A stretch of DNA of 64,000 nucleotides from positions 6,449 through 70,448 of the forward strand of contig CAVTHV010000007.1 in assembly GCA_963734595.1 (NCBI GenBank). The letters are read 5' to 3'. This document shows positions 1 through 8,322 of this stretch, in pieces. Made by a program: the position numbers and the translations under genes. Source of the DNA: CAKKQX01 sp963734595. Its GTDB lineage: Bacteria; Pseudomonadota; Gammaproteobacteria; Burkholderiales; SG8-41. The first letter of the stretch is position 1; the number at the start of each line of letters is the position of its first letter. The notes beneath the pieces were generated by a model. The model did not search any database and had not been told where the DNA came from. It was given only the letters and a program-made list of their open reading frames with translations.

Positions 1-920
1 TACGCGCGCGCCGCCAGCGCGACGTCCTCGATCGCAACGCCGAGCGACTTGAACAGCGTGATGTCGTCGCGCGCGACGCGGCCCTTCAGTTTTCCGGCGA
101 CGACATCGCCGAGGCTGTGCACGTCATCCCATGACAGCACGCCTTCGCGCACGGGCACCGCGAGATCGGTCGATTCGTAGCGCACCTGTTCGGTGTCGTC
201 GGTCGCGATGAATTTCGCGGCGGCGACCGCGGCGGTATCGAGTTCGCGGCGATGCTCGTAATTGGCGCCGATCGCATTGATATGCACGCCTGGCTTGAGC
301 CACGCGCCGTGCACCACCGGCTCGGTCGACGTCGTCGCGGTCACCAGCACGTCGGCGCCGCGCACGGCCTGCTCCGGCGTGTCTACCGCTACTGCGTTGA
401 TTTTATTCACTTTTTGTATGTCGGCGCAGAACGCGGCGCGGCTCGCCGGCGTCGGGCTCCACGCCCTGATTTCGCGGATCGGCCGCACCGCGCACACGGC
501 ATCGACCTGCGTGCGCGCCTGCCGTCCCGTGCCCAGCACGCCCAGCACCGCGGCATCGGGATTGGCCAGATATTTGGTCGCGATGCCGCTCGCCGCGCCC
601 GTGCGCAGCGCGCCCATCGCGAACACCTGCACCACCGCGCACAGCTCGCCGGTCTCCTCGCGATACAGGCAGAACATGCGCCCCGCGTTGCTGTGGAACA
701 CCGCGGTGCTCGACACCTTGACGCCGTAATAACCGCGGTACGACAGCACCGCCGCGGTGATGCGCAGGATGCCGCCCTTGACCGGCGCGCGCACGCGCGG
801 CACGTTGACGACGTGGCCGCGGCCCTGCTCGCCGAACACTTCCTCGACGGCGGCCAGCGCGTCGTCCATCGTGACGAGCTGCCTGACGCAGGCCTCGTCC
901 AGAAACAGTGCATTGCTCAT
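1..920 (-). CDS. ornithine cyclodeaminase / mu-crystallin family protein (3' end missing)
   Basis: The reverse strand is open from the ATG at 918-920 to the window edge, about 306 residues of a family usually near 310-330, so only a short C-terminus is missing. Residues 105-114 (LRTGAASGIA) and the Rossmann glycine motif GVLGTGRQA at 127-135 are typical of the family, which includes ornithine cyclodeaminases, alanine dehydrogenases and ketimine reductases that bind NAD(P). The substrate cannot be told from sequence. It starts 4 bp after the stop of the Bug receptor gene, which itself follows an alpha/beta hydrolase by 29 bp, so the three probably form one operon and may handle an imported amino or organic acid. 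Confidence 0.88.
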   Translation of the reverse strand, partial: MSNALFLDEACVRQLVTMDDALAAVEEVFGEQGRGHVVNVPRVRAPVKGGILRITAAVLSYRGYYGVKVSSTAVFHSNAGRMFCLYREETGELCAVVQVFAMGALRTGAASGIATKYLANPDAAVLGVLGTGRQARTQVDAVCAVRPIREIRAWSPTPASRAAFCADIQKVNKINAVAVDTPEQAVRGADVLVTATTSTEPVVHGAWLKPGVHINAIGANYEHRRELDTAAVAAAKFIATDDTEQVRYESTDLAVPVREGVLSWDDVHSLGDVVAGKLKGRVARDDITLFKSLGVAIEDVALAARA

Positions 921-924
921 GCCG

Positions 925-1894
925 TTACTGGGGCTTGATGCCGGCGCGTTTGGCGATGGCGGCGATCTCGCGCAGCTCTTTCGCGATCTTCTGGTCGAAG
1001 GCCTGCGGCGTGCTCGGCGCCGGCTCGGCGCCCAGCGCGCGCATGCGGCTCTGGATGTCGGGCGAGTTGAGCGCGGCGGTCACCTCGCGGTTCAGCCGGT
1101 CGATGATGGCCCGCGGCGTTTTCGCGGGCGCGAGCAGCCCGCCCCAGGAATCGAATACGAATCCGGGCAGCCCGGATTCGGCCAGCGTCGGGACGTTGGG
1201 ATACATGCTCACGCGCTTCGGCGCGGTGACGCCGAGCGCGATGAGCCTGCCGTCGCGCACCAGCGGCGCGGAACTCGGCAGCGGCGCCATGAAAAACTGC
1301 ACGCGGTTGGTCATCGTGTCGTTCATCGCCTCGGGAATGCCCTTGTACGGCACGTGCACGACGTCGATCTTCGCCGCGTCCTTGAACACTTCGGCGGCGA
1401 AGTGCGTGCCGCTGCCGGTGCCGGCCGAGCCGAAATTGAGCGCGCCCGGTTTCGCCTTCGCCATCGCGATCAGCTCTTTGGCGTTCTTGACCCCGAGCGC
1501 CGGCGCCGCCACCAGCAGGTACGACGCGCTGTACATCTGCGAGATGCCGGCGAAATCCTTCAGCGGGTCGTAGTTGAGCTTGCGCACCACCGGCGCAATG
1601 ACGTGCGATGCCGATACGCGAAAGCAGCGTCTGGCCGTCCGGCGTCGCGTCGGCGACGATCTTGGCGCCGATCGCGCTGCCGGCGCCGGGCCGGTTGTCG
1701 ACGACCACCGGCTGGCCCAGCGCCTCGCCCAGTTTCACGCCGATCATGCGCGAAAAGATGTCGGGCTGTCCGCCGGGCGTGAAGCCGACGACGATGCGGA
1801 TCGGCCGGGTCGGGAAACTCGGCGTCTTCGATTGCGCGGCAATGGCGCCGCCGCTGGCCAGCAGCAGCGCGACGGTGAGGGCGGTTCGTTGCAT
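925..1894 (-). CDS. Bug/TctC-type periplasmic solute receptor (frameshifted)
   Basis: This encodes a tripartite tricarboxylate transporter receptor of the Bug family, which captures organic acids in the periplasm. The N-terminus has a signal peptide (hydrophobic TVALLLASGGAIA), followed by the family motifs RIVVGFTPGGQPD and VVVDNRPGAGSAIG. The reading frame breaks near 1618: upstream it ends ATPDGQTLLS, and the downstream frame continues with ASHVIAPVVRKLNYDPLKDF through HVPYKG, MYPNVPTLAES and a normal end (AGIKPQ). Removing one base restores a normal protein of about 322 residues, so this is an apparent +1 insertion. No tctA/tctB neighbours lie here; it is probably one of many orphan receptors. 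It sits in an operon between a hydrolase and the cyclodeaminase homologue. Confidence 0.9.
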
Positions 1895-1923
1895 GATGTC
1901 TCCTCTCTTGTTGTGCGTTCAGG

Positions 1924-2784
1924 CTACAGCCCGAGCTTCGCCTTGAATTTGAGTATCTGCTCGAGCGTGTTCGCGCCGTTCTGGTGCGGCGGCAGCACGT
2001 CCCACAATTCCGCGTCGGGCATCAGCTCCTTCAGCGCCCACGACGCCGAATGCGCGTGCGACGAATCGTTGCCGGACTGGATGAACGACGGAATCTTCAT
2101 CGCCATCAGCTCGGCGCCGTTCGCGCCCGAGGGCATGGTGTCGTTGAACAGCGCATCGCGGGTCTGCGCGCAGATGGCGAAGTAGCGGTCCATGTCCTGC
2201 TTCACGTACTGCGCGGCGAATTCCGCGTCGTGCACGGTCGGCGGCCCCCACGGCCCGATTTCGGCGTCTTCCCAGAAACTGCGTTTCTCCGGCGCGCGTT
2301 TCACCACCGCCGCGAAGCCGTTGGCGCGCACGAAATCCATGTGGCGCCGGAAGAACGTGTGCCCTTTCATCATCCAGCGGTAACCGCCGACCGGCCAGTG
2401 CAGATACAGCCCGAGGCAGGCCTGCGGATGACGCACGGCAAACGCGGTGGCCAGGCCCGCGCCCATGCAGCTGCCGAGGATCAGCGCCCTGCTCTCGCCC
2501 GCGAGATCCAGCAGCGCCTTCGCTTCGAGCACGTAGTGATCCCAGGTGAGCGGCTCGATGCGCCCGCCGGAAAGCCCCGCCTCGCGGCGGTCGTAGGCGA
2601 TGGTCTTGAAGTGCCGGGACAGCGTCGCGAGGCCGTCCATCTCCTGCCATTCGCGCTTGCCGCCCGCGGCCGTCCAGCGCGCGATGGTCGAGCCGAAACC
2701 GCCGGGCGCGAACATCAGGAGCGGCGTGCCGCTGCCCTGGATTTCATAGTGAATCTTGATGCCGTTGATCGTGGTGAAAGCCAT
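1924..2784 (-). CDS. alpha/beta hydrolase with a cysteine at the nucleophile elbow
   Basis: A 286-residue alpha/beta-hydrolase fold protein. ATG 2784 (MAFTTINGIKIHY) is chosen because the longer upstream frame reads through repeat DNA. An HG-like oxyanion region (FAPGGFGS, residues 25-32), the strand-loop YDRREAGLSGG (64-74) and the nucleophile elbow LGSCMGAG (103-110) are visible; the elbow carries Cys106 instead of Ser, as in dienelactone-hydrolase-like enzymes. Candidate acid and histidine lie in GNDSSHAHS near residue 240. It is the first gene of a likely operon with the Bug receptor and cyclodeaminase homologue. The substrate is unknown; it could cleave an activated ester or lactone. Confidence 0.82.
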   Translation of the reverse strand: MAFTTINGIKIHYEIQGSGTPLLMFAPGGFGSTIARWTAAGGKREWQEMDGLATLSRHFKTIAYDRREAGLSGGRIEPLTWDHYVLEAKALLDLAGESRALILGSCMGAGLATAFAVRHPQACLGLYLHWPVGGYRWMMKGHTFFRRHMDFVRANGFAAVVKRAPEKRSFWEDAEIGPWGPPTVHDAEFAAQYVKQDMDRYFAICAQTRDALFNDTMPSGANGAELMAMKIPSFIQSGNDSSHAHSASWALKELMPDAELWDVLPPHQNGANTLEQILKFKAKLGL

Positions 2785-3270
2785 GCCGTGCCGACTCCTC
2801 CGTGTTGTTGTCATCCGGCGATTCCGCGGGGGTTTGATTATAGGTGCCATGAAATGGAGGCGCAACGATCCGCTCATGAGGGATGAGGGATGAGGGATGA
2901 GGGATGCAGGGATGAGGGATGAGGGATGATGGGTACAAGTGACGTGATTGGGTGATTCGTATCTTTGTTTTTCCTTCGTGTCTTCGCTTTTGACTTCTTG
3001 GCGTCTTGGCGTCTTGGCGGTTCAAAAATCGGATTCGTAAATCGTACCCCTCAAGGTGGTATTGTGAAGTGAATCGTGAATCGCGTCATCGTGACTCCTC
3101 ATGCGGTATCAGTGAATAGGATCCTTCGTGTCTTCTGTGTCCTTGCGTCCTCTGCGTCCTCTGTGTCCTCTGTGTCTCCGCTTTGGATATTCTTGGCGTT
3201 CTTGGCGGCCTTGGCGGCTAATCATTCGTCTTTCAACAGGTGCACACGCCACAGCTATAATTCCAGCACC
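2785..3270. repeat. divergent intergenic region filled with low-complexity repeats
   Basis: This 486 bp gap between two divergent hydrolase genes holds three kinds of low-complexity repeat: a GGGATGA tandem array at about 2877-2931, CTTGGCG units at 2994-3024, and CTCTGTGT/CTTGGCG units at about 3118-3222. Short relics of each recur elsewhere in the window. No additional gene is supported. Promoters for both flanking genes must lie here or in the short unique stretches between arrays, but none is convincing. Confidence 0.8.
2877..2931. repeat. GGGATGA 7-bp tandem repeat
   Basis: About eight near-perfect copies of a 7-bp unit (GGATGAG) with a single C interruption, ending in GATGATGG. It lies about 90 bp upstream of the hydrolase start at 2784. 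The mirror version (CATCCCTCATCCCTC) recurs at about 31240-31262. Confidence 0.9.
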
Positions 3271-4056
3271 ATGACCTCACCCGAACCCACCCGCAGCTTC
3301 GCCCAGCACGGCGACGTCCGCATCGAAGTCCTCGCCCGCGGCGCCGGCCCGCGCATCGTGATGATCCCCTCGCTCGGCCGCGGCGCGTCCGACTTCGACG
3401 TCATCGCAGCCCGTCTCGCCGCCGCCGGCTACCGCGTGCTCTGCCCCGAGCCGCGCGGCCTCGGCCAAAGCCGCGGCCCGCTCAAGAACATCACGCTCCA
3501 CGATTACGCGCGCGACGTCGCCGCCGTGATCGCACACGACGGCGGCGGACCGACCGTCGTCGTCGGCCACGCGTTCGGCAATTTCGTCGCGCGCACCACC
3601 GCCGCCGATTATCCCGAGCTCGTGAAAGCCGTCGTGCTGCTCGCCGCGACGCACACCTGGCCGCTCGCGCCGGAGCTGCGCGACTCGATCAACAAGTGCC
3701 ACATGATGTCCCTGCCCGAGGACGTGCGGCTGAAACACCTGCAGCACGTGTTCTTCGCGCCGGGCAACGACGCGCGCGTGTGGCTCGGCGGCTGGGACGA
3801 GGAAGTGATGCACGCCGAGCGCGCCGCGACCGAAGCCACGCCGAAAGCGGAATGGTGGACGGCCGGCACAGCGCCGGTGCTCGACGCGCTGGCGGTGAAC
3901 GATCCGCTGTCGCCGCCGGGGAGCACGAACTGCTATCGCGACGAATGGGGGGACCGCGTGACCGTCGCGCCGATTGCCAACGCCGCGCACGCGCTGCTGC
4001 CGGAGCAGCCGATTGCGGTGGCCGATACGATCATCGCTTATCTCAAGCGCTTTTAA
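3271..4056 (+). CDS. alpha/beta hydrolase-fold protein with Ala at the nucleophile position
   Basis: A 261-residue protein with the alpha/beta-hydrolase layout: MIPSLGRGASDFD (31-43) near the oxyanion hole, CPEPRGLGQS (58-67), and an elbow VVVGHAFGN (96-104) in which the usual Ser of GHSxG is Ala101. A late His lies in NAAHALLPEQP. The longer upstream frame is rejected because it is translated from repeat DNA; ATG 3271 is used. As far as I recall, related sequences also carry GHAFGN, so this may be a subfamily trait rather than damage, but a classic Ser-His-Asp mechanism is not possible as written. It is followed 99 bp later by an enoyl-CoA hydratase. Confidence 0.82.
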   Translation: MTSPEPTRSFAQHGDVRIEVLARGAGPRIVMIPSLGRGASDFDVIAARLAAAGYRVLCPEPRGLGQSRGPLKNITLHDYARDVAAVIAHDGGGPTVVVGHAFGNFVARTTAADYPELVKAVVLLAATHTWPLAPELRDSINKCHMMSLPEDVRLKHLQHVFFAPGNDARVWLGGWDEEVMHAERAATEATPKAEWWTAGTAPVLDALAVNDPLSPPGSTNCYRDEWGDRVTVAPIANAAHALLPEQPIAVADTIIAYLKRF

Positions 4057-4155
4057 ACAAAAAAGCATTAACGCAAAGGAACGCCAAGGTTCGCAACGGG
4101 CGCAAAGGTATTCAACAATTTTTTCGCTCGACAGGACAGCACAAGGATTGACCAT
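4057..4155. repeat. short intergenic region with AACGCCAAGG-type repeat units
   Basis: The spacer after the hydrolase stop reads as imprecise copies of AACGCAAAGG / AACGCCAAGG, the reverse-complement style of the CCTTTGCGTT units near 48560-48596. It separates two codirectional genes. No hairpin terminator with a T-tract is visible. Confidence 0.6.
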
Positions 4156-4926
4156 ATGAGCATACAAGTCACGAAGGAAAACGGCGTCGCCACGGTGCTG
4201 CTCAACCGCCCCGACAAGCTGAACGCGCTGTCGGCCGAGATGTACCACGAGCTCGCCGACCATTTCGCGGCGCTGGGCAGCGACGACGCGGTGCGCGCGG
4301 TCGTGCTGACCGGCGCGGGCCGCGCGTTCTGCGCCGGCGGCGACGTCGGCTCGATGGGCAACTACGACGTGGTCTCCGGCCGCAAGCGCTCGCGCGGCCA
4401 TCACCGCGCGATCGTCAACCTGCACAACCTCGAAAAGCCGGTGATCGCCGCGATCCGCGGGCCCGCCGCCGGCGTCGGCGCGAGCCTCGCGCTGGCGAGC
4501 GACCTCATCATCGCCTCCGAGACCGCCTACCTGCTGATGGCGTTCAAGAACGTCGGCATTCCGCCCGACGGCGGCGCGGTGTTTTTCCTGACGCAATACC
4601 TCGGCGTCGCGCGCGCCAAGGAGCTCGTCTACAGCGCGCGCAAGCTGCCCGCGGCCGAAGCGAAGGAAATGGGCATCGTCACGAAAGTCGTGCCCGACGA
4701 TCAACTGGAAGCCGCGACCAACGCGCTCGCGCAGGAGCTCGCGGGCTCCGCCACCTACGCGCTGGCGCTGGCCAAAAAAATGTTCCAGTCGATGTACTCG
4801 CCGACGCTCGAGCAATTGCTGGAGATGGAAATTCTCGCGGTGTGCGGCGCGCGCCTCACCCACGATCACAAGGAAGGCATCGCCGCGTTCAAGGAAAAGC
4901 GCAAGCCGAAGTTCGAAGGACGCTGA
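4156..4926 (+). CDS. enoyl-CoA hydratase/isomerase family protein
   Basis: A 256-residue crotonase-superfamily protein of typical length. CAGGDVGS (59-66) and GPAAGVGAS (102-110) form the CoA-binding oxyanion hole. The second region, where hydratases keep catalytic glutamates, reads FKNVGIPPDGG (130-140), with Asp rather than Glu, so it may be an isomerase or another crotonase-type enzyme rather than a true hydratase. It acts on an acyl-CoA in the cytoplasm. Neighbours (hydrolases before, OB-fold/thiolase pair after) suggest a beta-oxidation-like degradation set, but the substrate is not identifiable. Confidence 0.92.
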   Translation: MSIQVTKENGVATVLLNRPDKLNALSAEMYHELADHFAALGSDDAVRAVVLTGAGRAFCAGGDVGSMGNYDVVSGRKRSRGHHRAIVNLHNLEKPVIAAIRGPAAGVGASLALASDLIIASETAYLLMAFKNVGIPPDGGAVFFLTQYLGVARAKELVYSARKLPAAEAKEMGIVTKVVPDDQLEAATNALAQELAGSATYALALAKKMFQSMYSPTLEQLLEMEILAVCGARLTHDHKEGIAAFKEKRKPKFEGR

Positions 4927-5036
4927 GAAAATCAGGTGCTGGGGACTATGAGGCTGATAAGGCTAGGGAATTAAGGGAATGGAACAGAATAATTATGTTT
5001 AAAAACAACGGCATATGATACATGATTCGTTGTTCG

Positions 5037-5080
5037 TTTTTCCTCTGTGTCCTCTGTGTCCTCTGTGGTTAATGCTTTTT
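5037..5080. repeat. CTCTGTGTC low-complexity repeat
   Basis: Three copies of TCCTCTGTG in direct order just upstream of the OB-fold gene. The same unit occurs at 3140-3175 and 55231-55264. It ends about 25 bp before the start codon at 5104. Confidence 0.85.
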
Positions 5081-5103
5081 CGTCTTTTGATAAGGGAACG
5101 CCC

Positions 5104-5495
5104 ATGCAGGATCTGAAACAGCGCTCGCCGCTCATGACCTATATCGAGCATTGCGCGAGGGGCGAGCTCGCCTTCCAGGTGTGCACCGACGACAACACGC
5201 CGGTGTTTTTTCCGCGCGTGGCCGCGCCCGAAACCGGCAGCACCAATCTCGAATGGCGCGTCTCGAAGGGTCTCGGCACGGTCTACGCGACGACCGTCGT
5301 GTATTACAGGAACGAGCTGCCGCTCAACGTCGCGCTGATCGATCTCGACGAGGGCTTCCGCATGATGAGCCGCGTCGAGGACATCGATCCGCTGCAGGTC
5401 AAGATCGGCATGCGCGTCGCAGTGCGCATGCACCCCGGCGACGAGAAGCAGCCGCCCTACCCGGTGTTCACCGCCGGTGGAGGAATGCAAAATGA
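5104..5495 (+). CDS. DUF35-type OB-fold protein (thiolase partner), zinc ribbon degenerate
   Basis: About 128 residues resembling the DUF35 family (rubredoxin-like zinc ribbon plus OB fold) that partners SCP-x-type thiolases in CoA metabolism. The segment FFPRVAAPETGS marks the ribbon position, but only one Cys remains, so zinc binding is unlikely. The OB-fold part includes GTVYATTVVYY and VALIDLDEGFRMMSR. The frame does not stop after PYPVFTAGG but runs on out of frame through the next gene; a one-base shift near 5480 would let it end at the TGA of the ATGA overlap with the thiolase gene at 5492. ATG 5104 is used because upstream in-frame sequence is repeat DNA. Confidence 0.82.
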
Positions 5496-6647
5496 GCGGC
5501 CTTCAACGCGGCAGCGTCGCAGTCGTCGGCGCCGCCGAATCCGATCTCGGCCAGGTCGCGCTGCACACCAGCCCGACCGACCTGATGGCGCAGGCGACGC
5601 TGCGCGCGCTCGACGACTGCGGGCTCAAGCTCTCCGACGTCGACGCGGTGCTCTCCGCCACCACGCAGTCGCGCTATTCGACGATGGCGCTGTGCGAATA
5701 CCTGCGCATCAAGCCCAAGTTCTTCGACGGCACCATGATCGGCGGCTCGTCCTTCATGACCCACCTCGCCCACGCGCAGGCGGCGATCCAGCAGGGCGTG
5801 TGCGAAGTCGCGGTCATCGCCTACGGCAGCACCCAGCGCACGGTCTCTCGCGCCGCGGCCTCGCCGCGCGAATACAATTTCTACGAGACGCCCTACCGCC
5901 CGTTCTTTCCGTCCTCGGCCTACGCGCTGGCCGCCTCGCGCCACATGCATCAATACGGCACCACGCGCGAGCAGCTCGCGGAAGTCGCGGTCGCCGCGCG
6001 CAAGTGGGCGCTGCTGAATCCGGCGGCGTGGGAAAAGGAACCGCTGACCATCGAGCAGGTGCTCGGCTCGCGCATGGTCAGCCATCCGCTCACGGTGCGC
6101 GACTGCTGCCTCGTCACCGACGGCGGCGGCGCGATCATCGTCACTTCCGCCGCGCGCGCGAAATCGCTCAGGAAAAAACCGGTGTACGTGCTGGGCGTGG
6201 GCGAAGCGATCAGCCACATGACGATTTCCAACATGCCCGATCTCACCGTCACCGCGGCGGCCGAGTCCGGCACCAAGGCGTTCGGCATGGCGGGACTCAA
6301 GCCCGCCGACGTCGACATGCTGTCGCTCTATGACGCCTTCACCATCACGCCGATCCTGTTCCTCGAGGACCTCGGCTTCTGCCCCAAAGGCGAAGGCGGA
6401 CGTTTCGTCGCCGACGGCGCGATCGCGCCCGGCGGAAAACTCGCGGTCAACACCAGCGGCGGCGGGCTGTCCTACTGCCACCCCGGCATGTACGGTCTGC
6501 TGGTGATGATCGAGGCGATCCGCCAGGTGCGCGGCGAATGCGGCAAGCGCCAGGTGAAGGACTGCGAGGTCGCTCTCGCGCACGGCAATGGTGGCGTTCT
6601 TGTCCACGCAATGCACGGTACTCTTCGGCTCCGAATCAACCCTGTAG
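5492..6647 (+). CDS. thiolase-like (SCP-x type) acyl-CoA acetyltransferase, C-terminal frameshift
   Basis: A thiolase-superfamily protein of about 384 residues, translated from ATG 5492 behind a GGAGGA ribosome-binding site. Motifs include MIGGSSFMTHLAHAQAAI, where the nucleophile Cys of true thiolases appears to be Ser, SLYDAFTITP, and the histidine motif SYCHPGMYG. Near 6600 an extra T shifts the frame; without it the protein ends GVLSTQCTVLFGSESTL and stops at TAG 6645-6647, the expected family C-terminus. It probably forms a complex with the DUF35 protein encoded just upstream and cleaves or condenses acyl-CoA. Loss of the Cys makes the exact reaction uncertain. Confidence 0.85.
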
Positions 6648-6715
6648 ACCGGCGCAATGCAGCTCTGCCGCGGTCTGATATAGTCACGCATCAAAAATGA
6701 CAGCGGAAACAAATA

Positions 6716-6973
6716 ATGCTCAGCCTCACGCACATCATCTGGTTCCTGATCATCGGCGCAATGGCCGGCTGGCTCGCCGGCATTCTGACCAAGGGCAGCG
6801 GCTTCGGCATCATCGGCAACGTGCTGATCGGCGCCACCGGGGCCTTCATCGGCGGGCATATCCTCCATTTCTTCGGCTTTGCCGCCGGCCGCGGCTTCAT
6901 CCCGTCCATGCTCACCGCGCTGGTCGGCGCGCTGGTGCTGTTGTTCGTGATCTACCTGCTGGGCAGGAAATAA
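6716..6973 (+). CDS. GlsB/YeaQ/YmgE family small membrane protein
   Basis: An 85-residue, glycine-rich integral membrane protein with three hydrophobic segments: IIWFLIIGAMAGWLAGIL, GIIGNVLIGATGAFIGGHIL and MLTALVGALVLLFVIYLL. Length and the pattern of paired glycines match the transglycosylase-associated (PF04226) family, whose members are often stress-induced; the biochemical role is unknown. It stands alone between the thiolase gene and msrB. Confidence 0.9.
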   Translation: MLSLTHIIWFLIIGAMAGWLAGILTKGSGFGIIGNVLIGATGAFIGGHILHFFGFAAGRGFIPSMLTALVGALVLLFVIYLLGRK

Positions 6974-7096
6974 TCCGGCCGCGGCGGATGTTAGTGTAAG
7001 AGTAAAACGGCCGTTTCAGGCCGACTGACGCACAACGAACCGATGCCCGGGAATTCCGCGGCGGTTGGACGGTCTGATGAAAACTGGAGGACAACC

Positions 7097-7663
7097 ATGA
7101 CTAGACGTGGAATGTTGCAGAGATTACTGGCGCTGGGACTGGGCGGCATCGCCACCGGCCGCGCGGCGGCCGCGACGCAGCCCGCCTCGATGAAAGCGGT
7201 CGAGGACATGCAGAAGAACTGGAAAGCGCTGCTGGCGGCAAACGTGAAGGCCCCGCTTCCCTCCCAGCCGTTCAAGCTCACGAACGAGGAATGGCGCAAG
7301 CGCCTGGACAAGGCGCAGTACAACGTGCTGCGCGAGGAAGGCACCGAGTACCCGGGCACCAGCCCGCTCAACCACGAGAAGCGCGCCGGCGTCTTCGCCT
7401 GCGCCGGCTGCGATCTGCCGCTGTTCACTTCCGACATGAAATACGACAGCGGCACCGGGTGGCCGAGTTTCTTCACCACCATTCCCGGCGTGTTCGCCTC
7501 CAAGGAGGACCGCCAGTTGTTCGCGCCGCGCACCGAATACCACTGCATCCGCTGCGGCGGCCATCACGGCCACGTCTTCGACGACGGCCCGCCGCCGACC
7601 GGGCAGCGCTGGTGCAACAACGGCGTCGCGCTGAAGTTCATCCCGAAAACCGGGAAGACTTAG
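7097..7663 (+). CDS. msrB: peptide-methionine (R)-S-oxide reductase, exported
   Basis: A 188-residue MsrB that reduces Met-R-sulfoxide. Zinc is held by CAGC (about residue 117) and CIRC, followed by GGHHGHVFDDGP. The catalytic Cys sits in RWCNNGVALKF. The N-terminus MTRRGMLQRLLALGLGG is a twin-arginine-like signal, so the enzyme is probably exported; cytoplasmic MsrBs lack this. ATG 7097 is preferred over the upstream in-frame ATG at 7043 because it places the Arg-Arg motif at the N-terminus and follows an AACTGGAGGACAACC ribosome site. No MsrA is adjacent. Confidence 0.95.
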   Translation: MTRRGMLQRLLALGLGGIATGRAAAATQPASMKAVEDMQKNWKALLAANVKAPLPSQPFKLTNEEWRKRLDKAQYNVLREEGTEYPGTSPLNHEKRAGVFACAGCDLPLFTSDMKYDSGTGWPSFFTTIPGVFASKEDRQLFAPRTEYHCIRCGGHHGHVFDDGPPPTGQRWCNNGVALKFIPKTGKT

Positions 7664-7688
7664 CGTGCCGGGAGAGCTTTGATCAAGT

Positions 7689-7821
7689 CGTCCCCGCGAA
7701 GGCGGGGATCCAGTAAGCTGTTAAGTCATCCTCGCGAAAGCGGGGACCCAGTAACTACCTGAACTTCCTGGATTCCGCCTTCGCGGGAATGACGAACGTT
7801 TCCGCATGCGCGGGAATGACG
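7689..7821. repeat. dispersed palindromic (REP-like) repeat cluster
   Basis: Three copies or parts of a widely seen palindromic repeat. A short one at 7689-7716 begins CCCCGCGAAGGCGGGG, a full 70-bp one at 7725-7794 runs from TCATCCTCGCGAAAGCGGGG to TTCGCGGGAATGACG, and a fragment lies at 7804-7821. The full copy is nearly identical to the one at 9401-9470. It lies between the msrB stop and the convergent 102-residue ORF, and may act as an RNA hairpin. Confidence 0.9.
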
Positions 7822-7838
7822 GCTTCCCGTAGCGTTTT

Positions 7839-8147
7839 TTACAGCCCCAGGATCCGCCCGATCTCCGACACGTACTGGCCGACCTTCATGCCCTCGGCGA
7901 GGGCGGAGTCGAGCGTGCCTTCGAGGCCCGCCCGCACGCTGTGCAATCCATCACGCACCCAGTGATGCCTGCGGATCGGGGAGTTGAGCACGTTCTTGAG
8001 CGTCTCCACTTCATCCCTGAGGCGCTGCATGTCCGCGGAGCCGCTGCGCACTTTCGCCAGGTCGAGCTCCAGGGCCGCGATCAGCTTGCCCACCTCTTCC
8101 AGATTGATTTCCGGCGTATGGCCCGGCGCGCCTTTCTTCTCTGCCAC
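7839..8147 (-). CDS. hypothetical 102-residue protein
   Basis: A compact acidic/basic protein with no family I recognise. The stretch from about 20 to 55 (IAALELDLAKVRSGS, QRLRDEVETLKNVL) is predicted helical and coiled-coil-like. The rest has an amphipathic tail ending VSEIGRILGL. There are no cysteines and no signal peptide. Codon use is like the neighbours, and AGGTTCGC precedes the ATG. It is convergent with msrB across the REP cluster. Confidence 0.7.
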   Translation of the reverse strand: MAEKKGAPGHTPEINLEEVGKLIAALELDLAKVRSGSADMQRLRDEVETLKNVLNSPIRRHHWVRDGLHSVRAGLEGTLDSALAEGMKVGQYVSEIGRILGL

Positions 8148-8322
8148 TGCGAACCTCCGTTCAGATTATGCTGCCACCTTGTATCCAGCCTCCAGTTTAA
8201 TCGACATCCCGCCCCGCCGTCACATCAGACTGCGCCAACGCGGCACTGCGCACTCGACGCGAGAAACTTTCCGACGTATGCTGTAGTCACATATGATTCT
8301 GAGCATTTGATTCCGTCCCGCC

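Noticed and set aside
2877..2931. CRISPR-like array
   Set aside because: The unit is 7 bp with no spacers and no cas genes; the same holds for the repeats at 19635 and 53150.
3277..4869. 530-residue reverse frame across the 3271 hydrolase and enoyl-CoA hydratase
   Set aside because: Both forward genes have family motifs; the reverse product is Arg/Ala/His-rich without any.
5104..6333. A 410-residue fusion of the OB-fold protein with an Arg-rich tail
   Set aside because: The tail is the thiolase gene read out of frame; the thiolase frame is clearly the real one.
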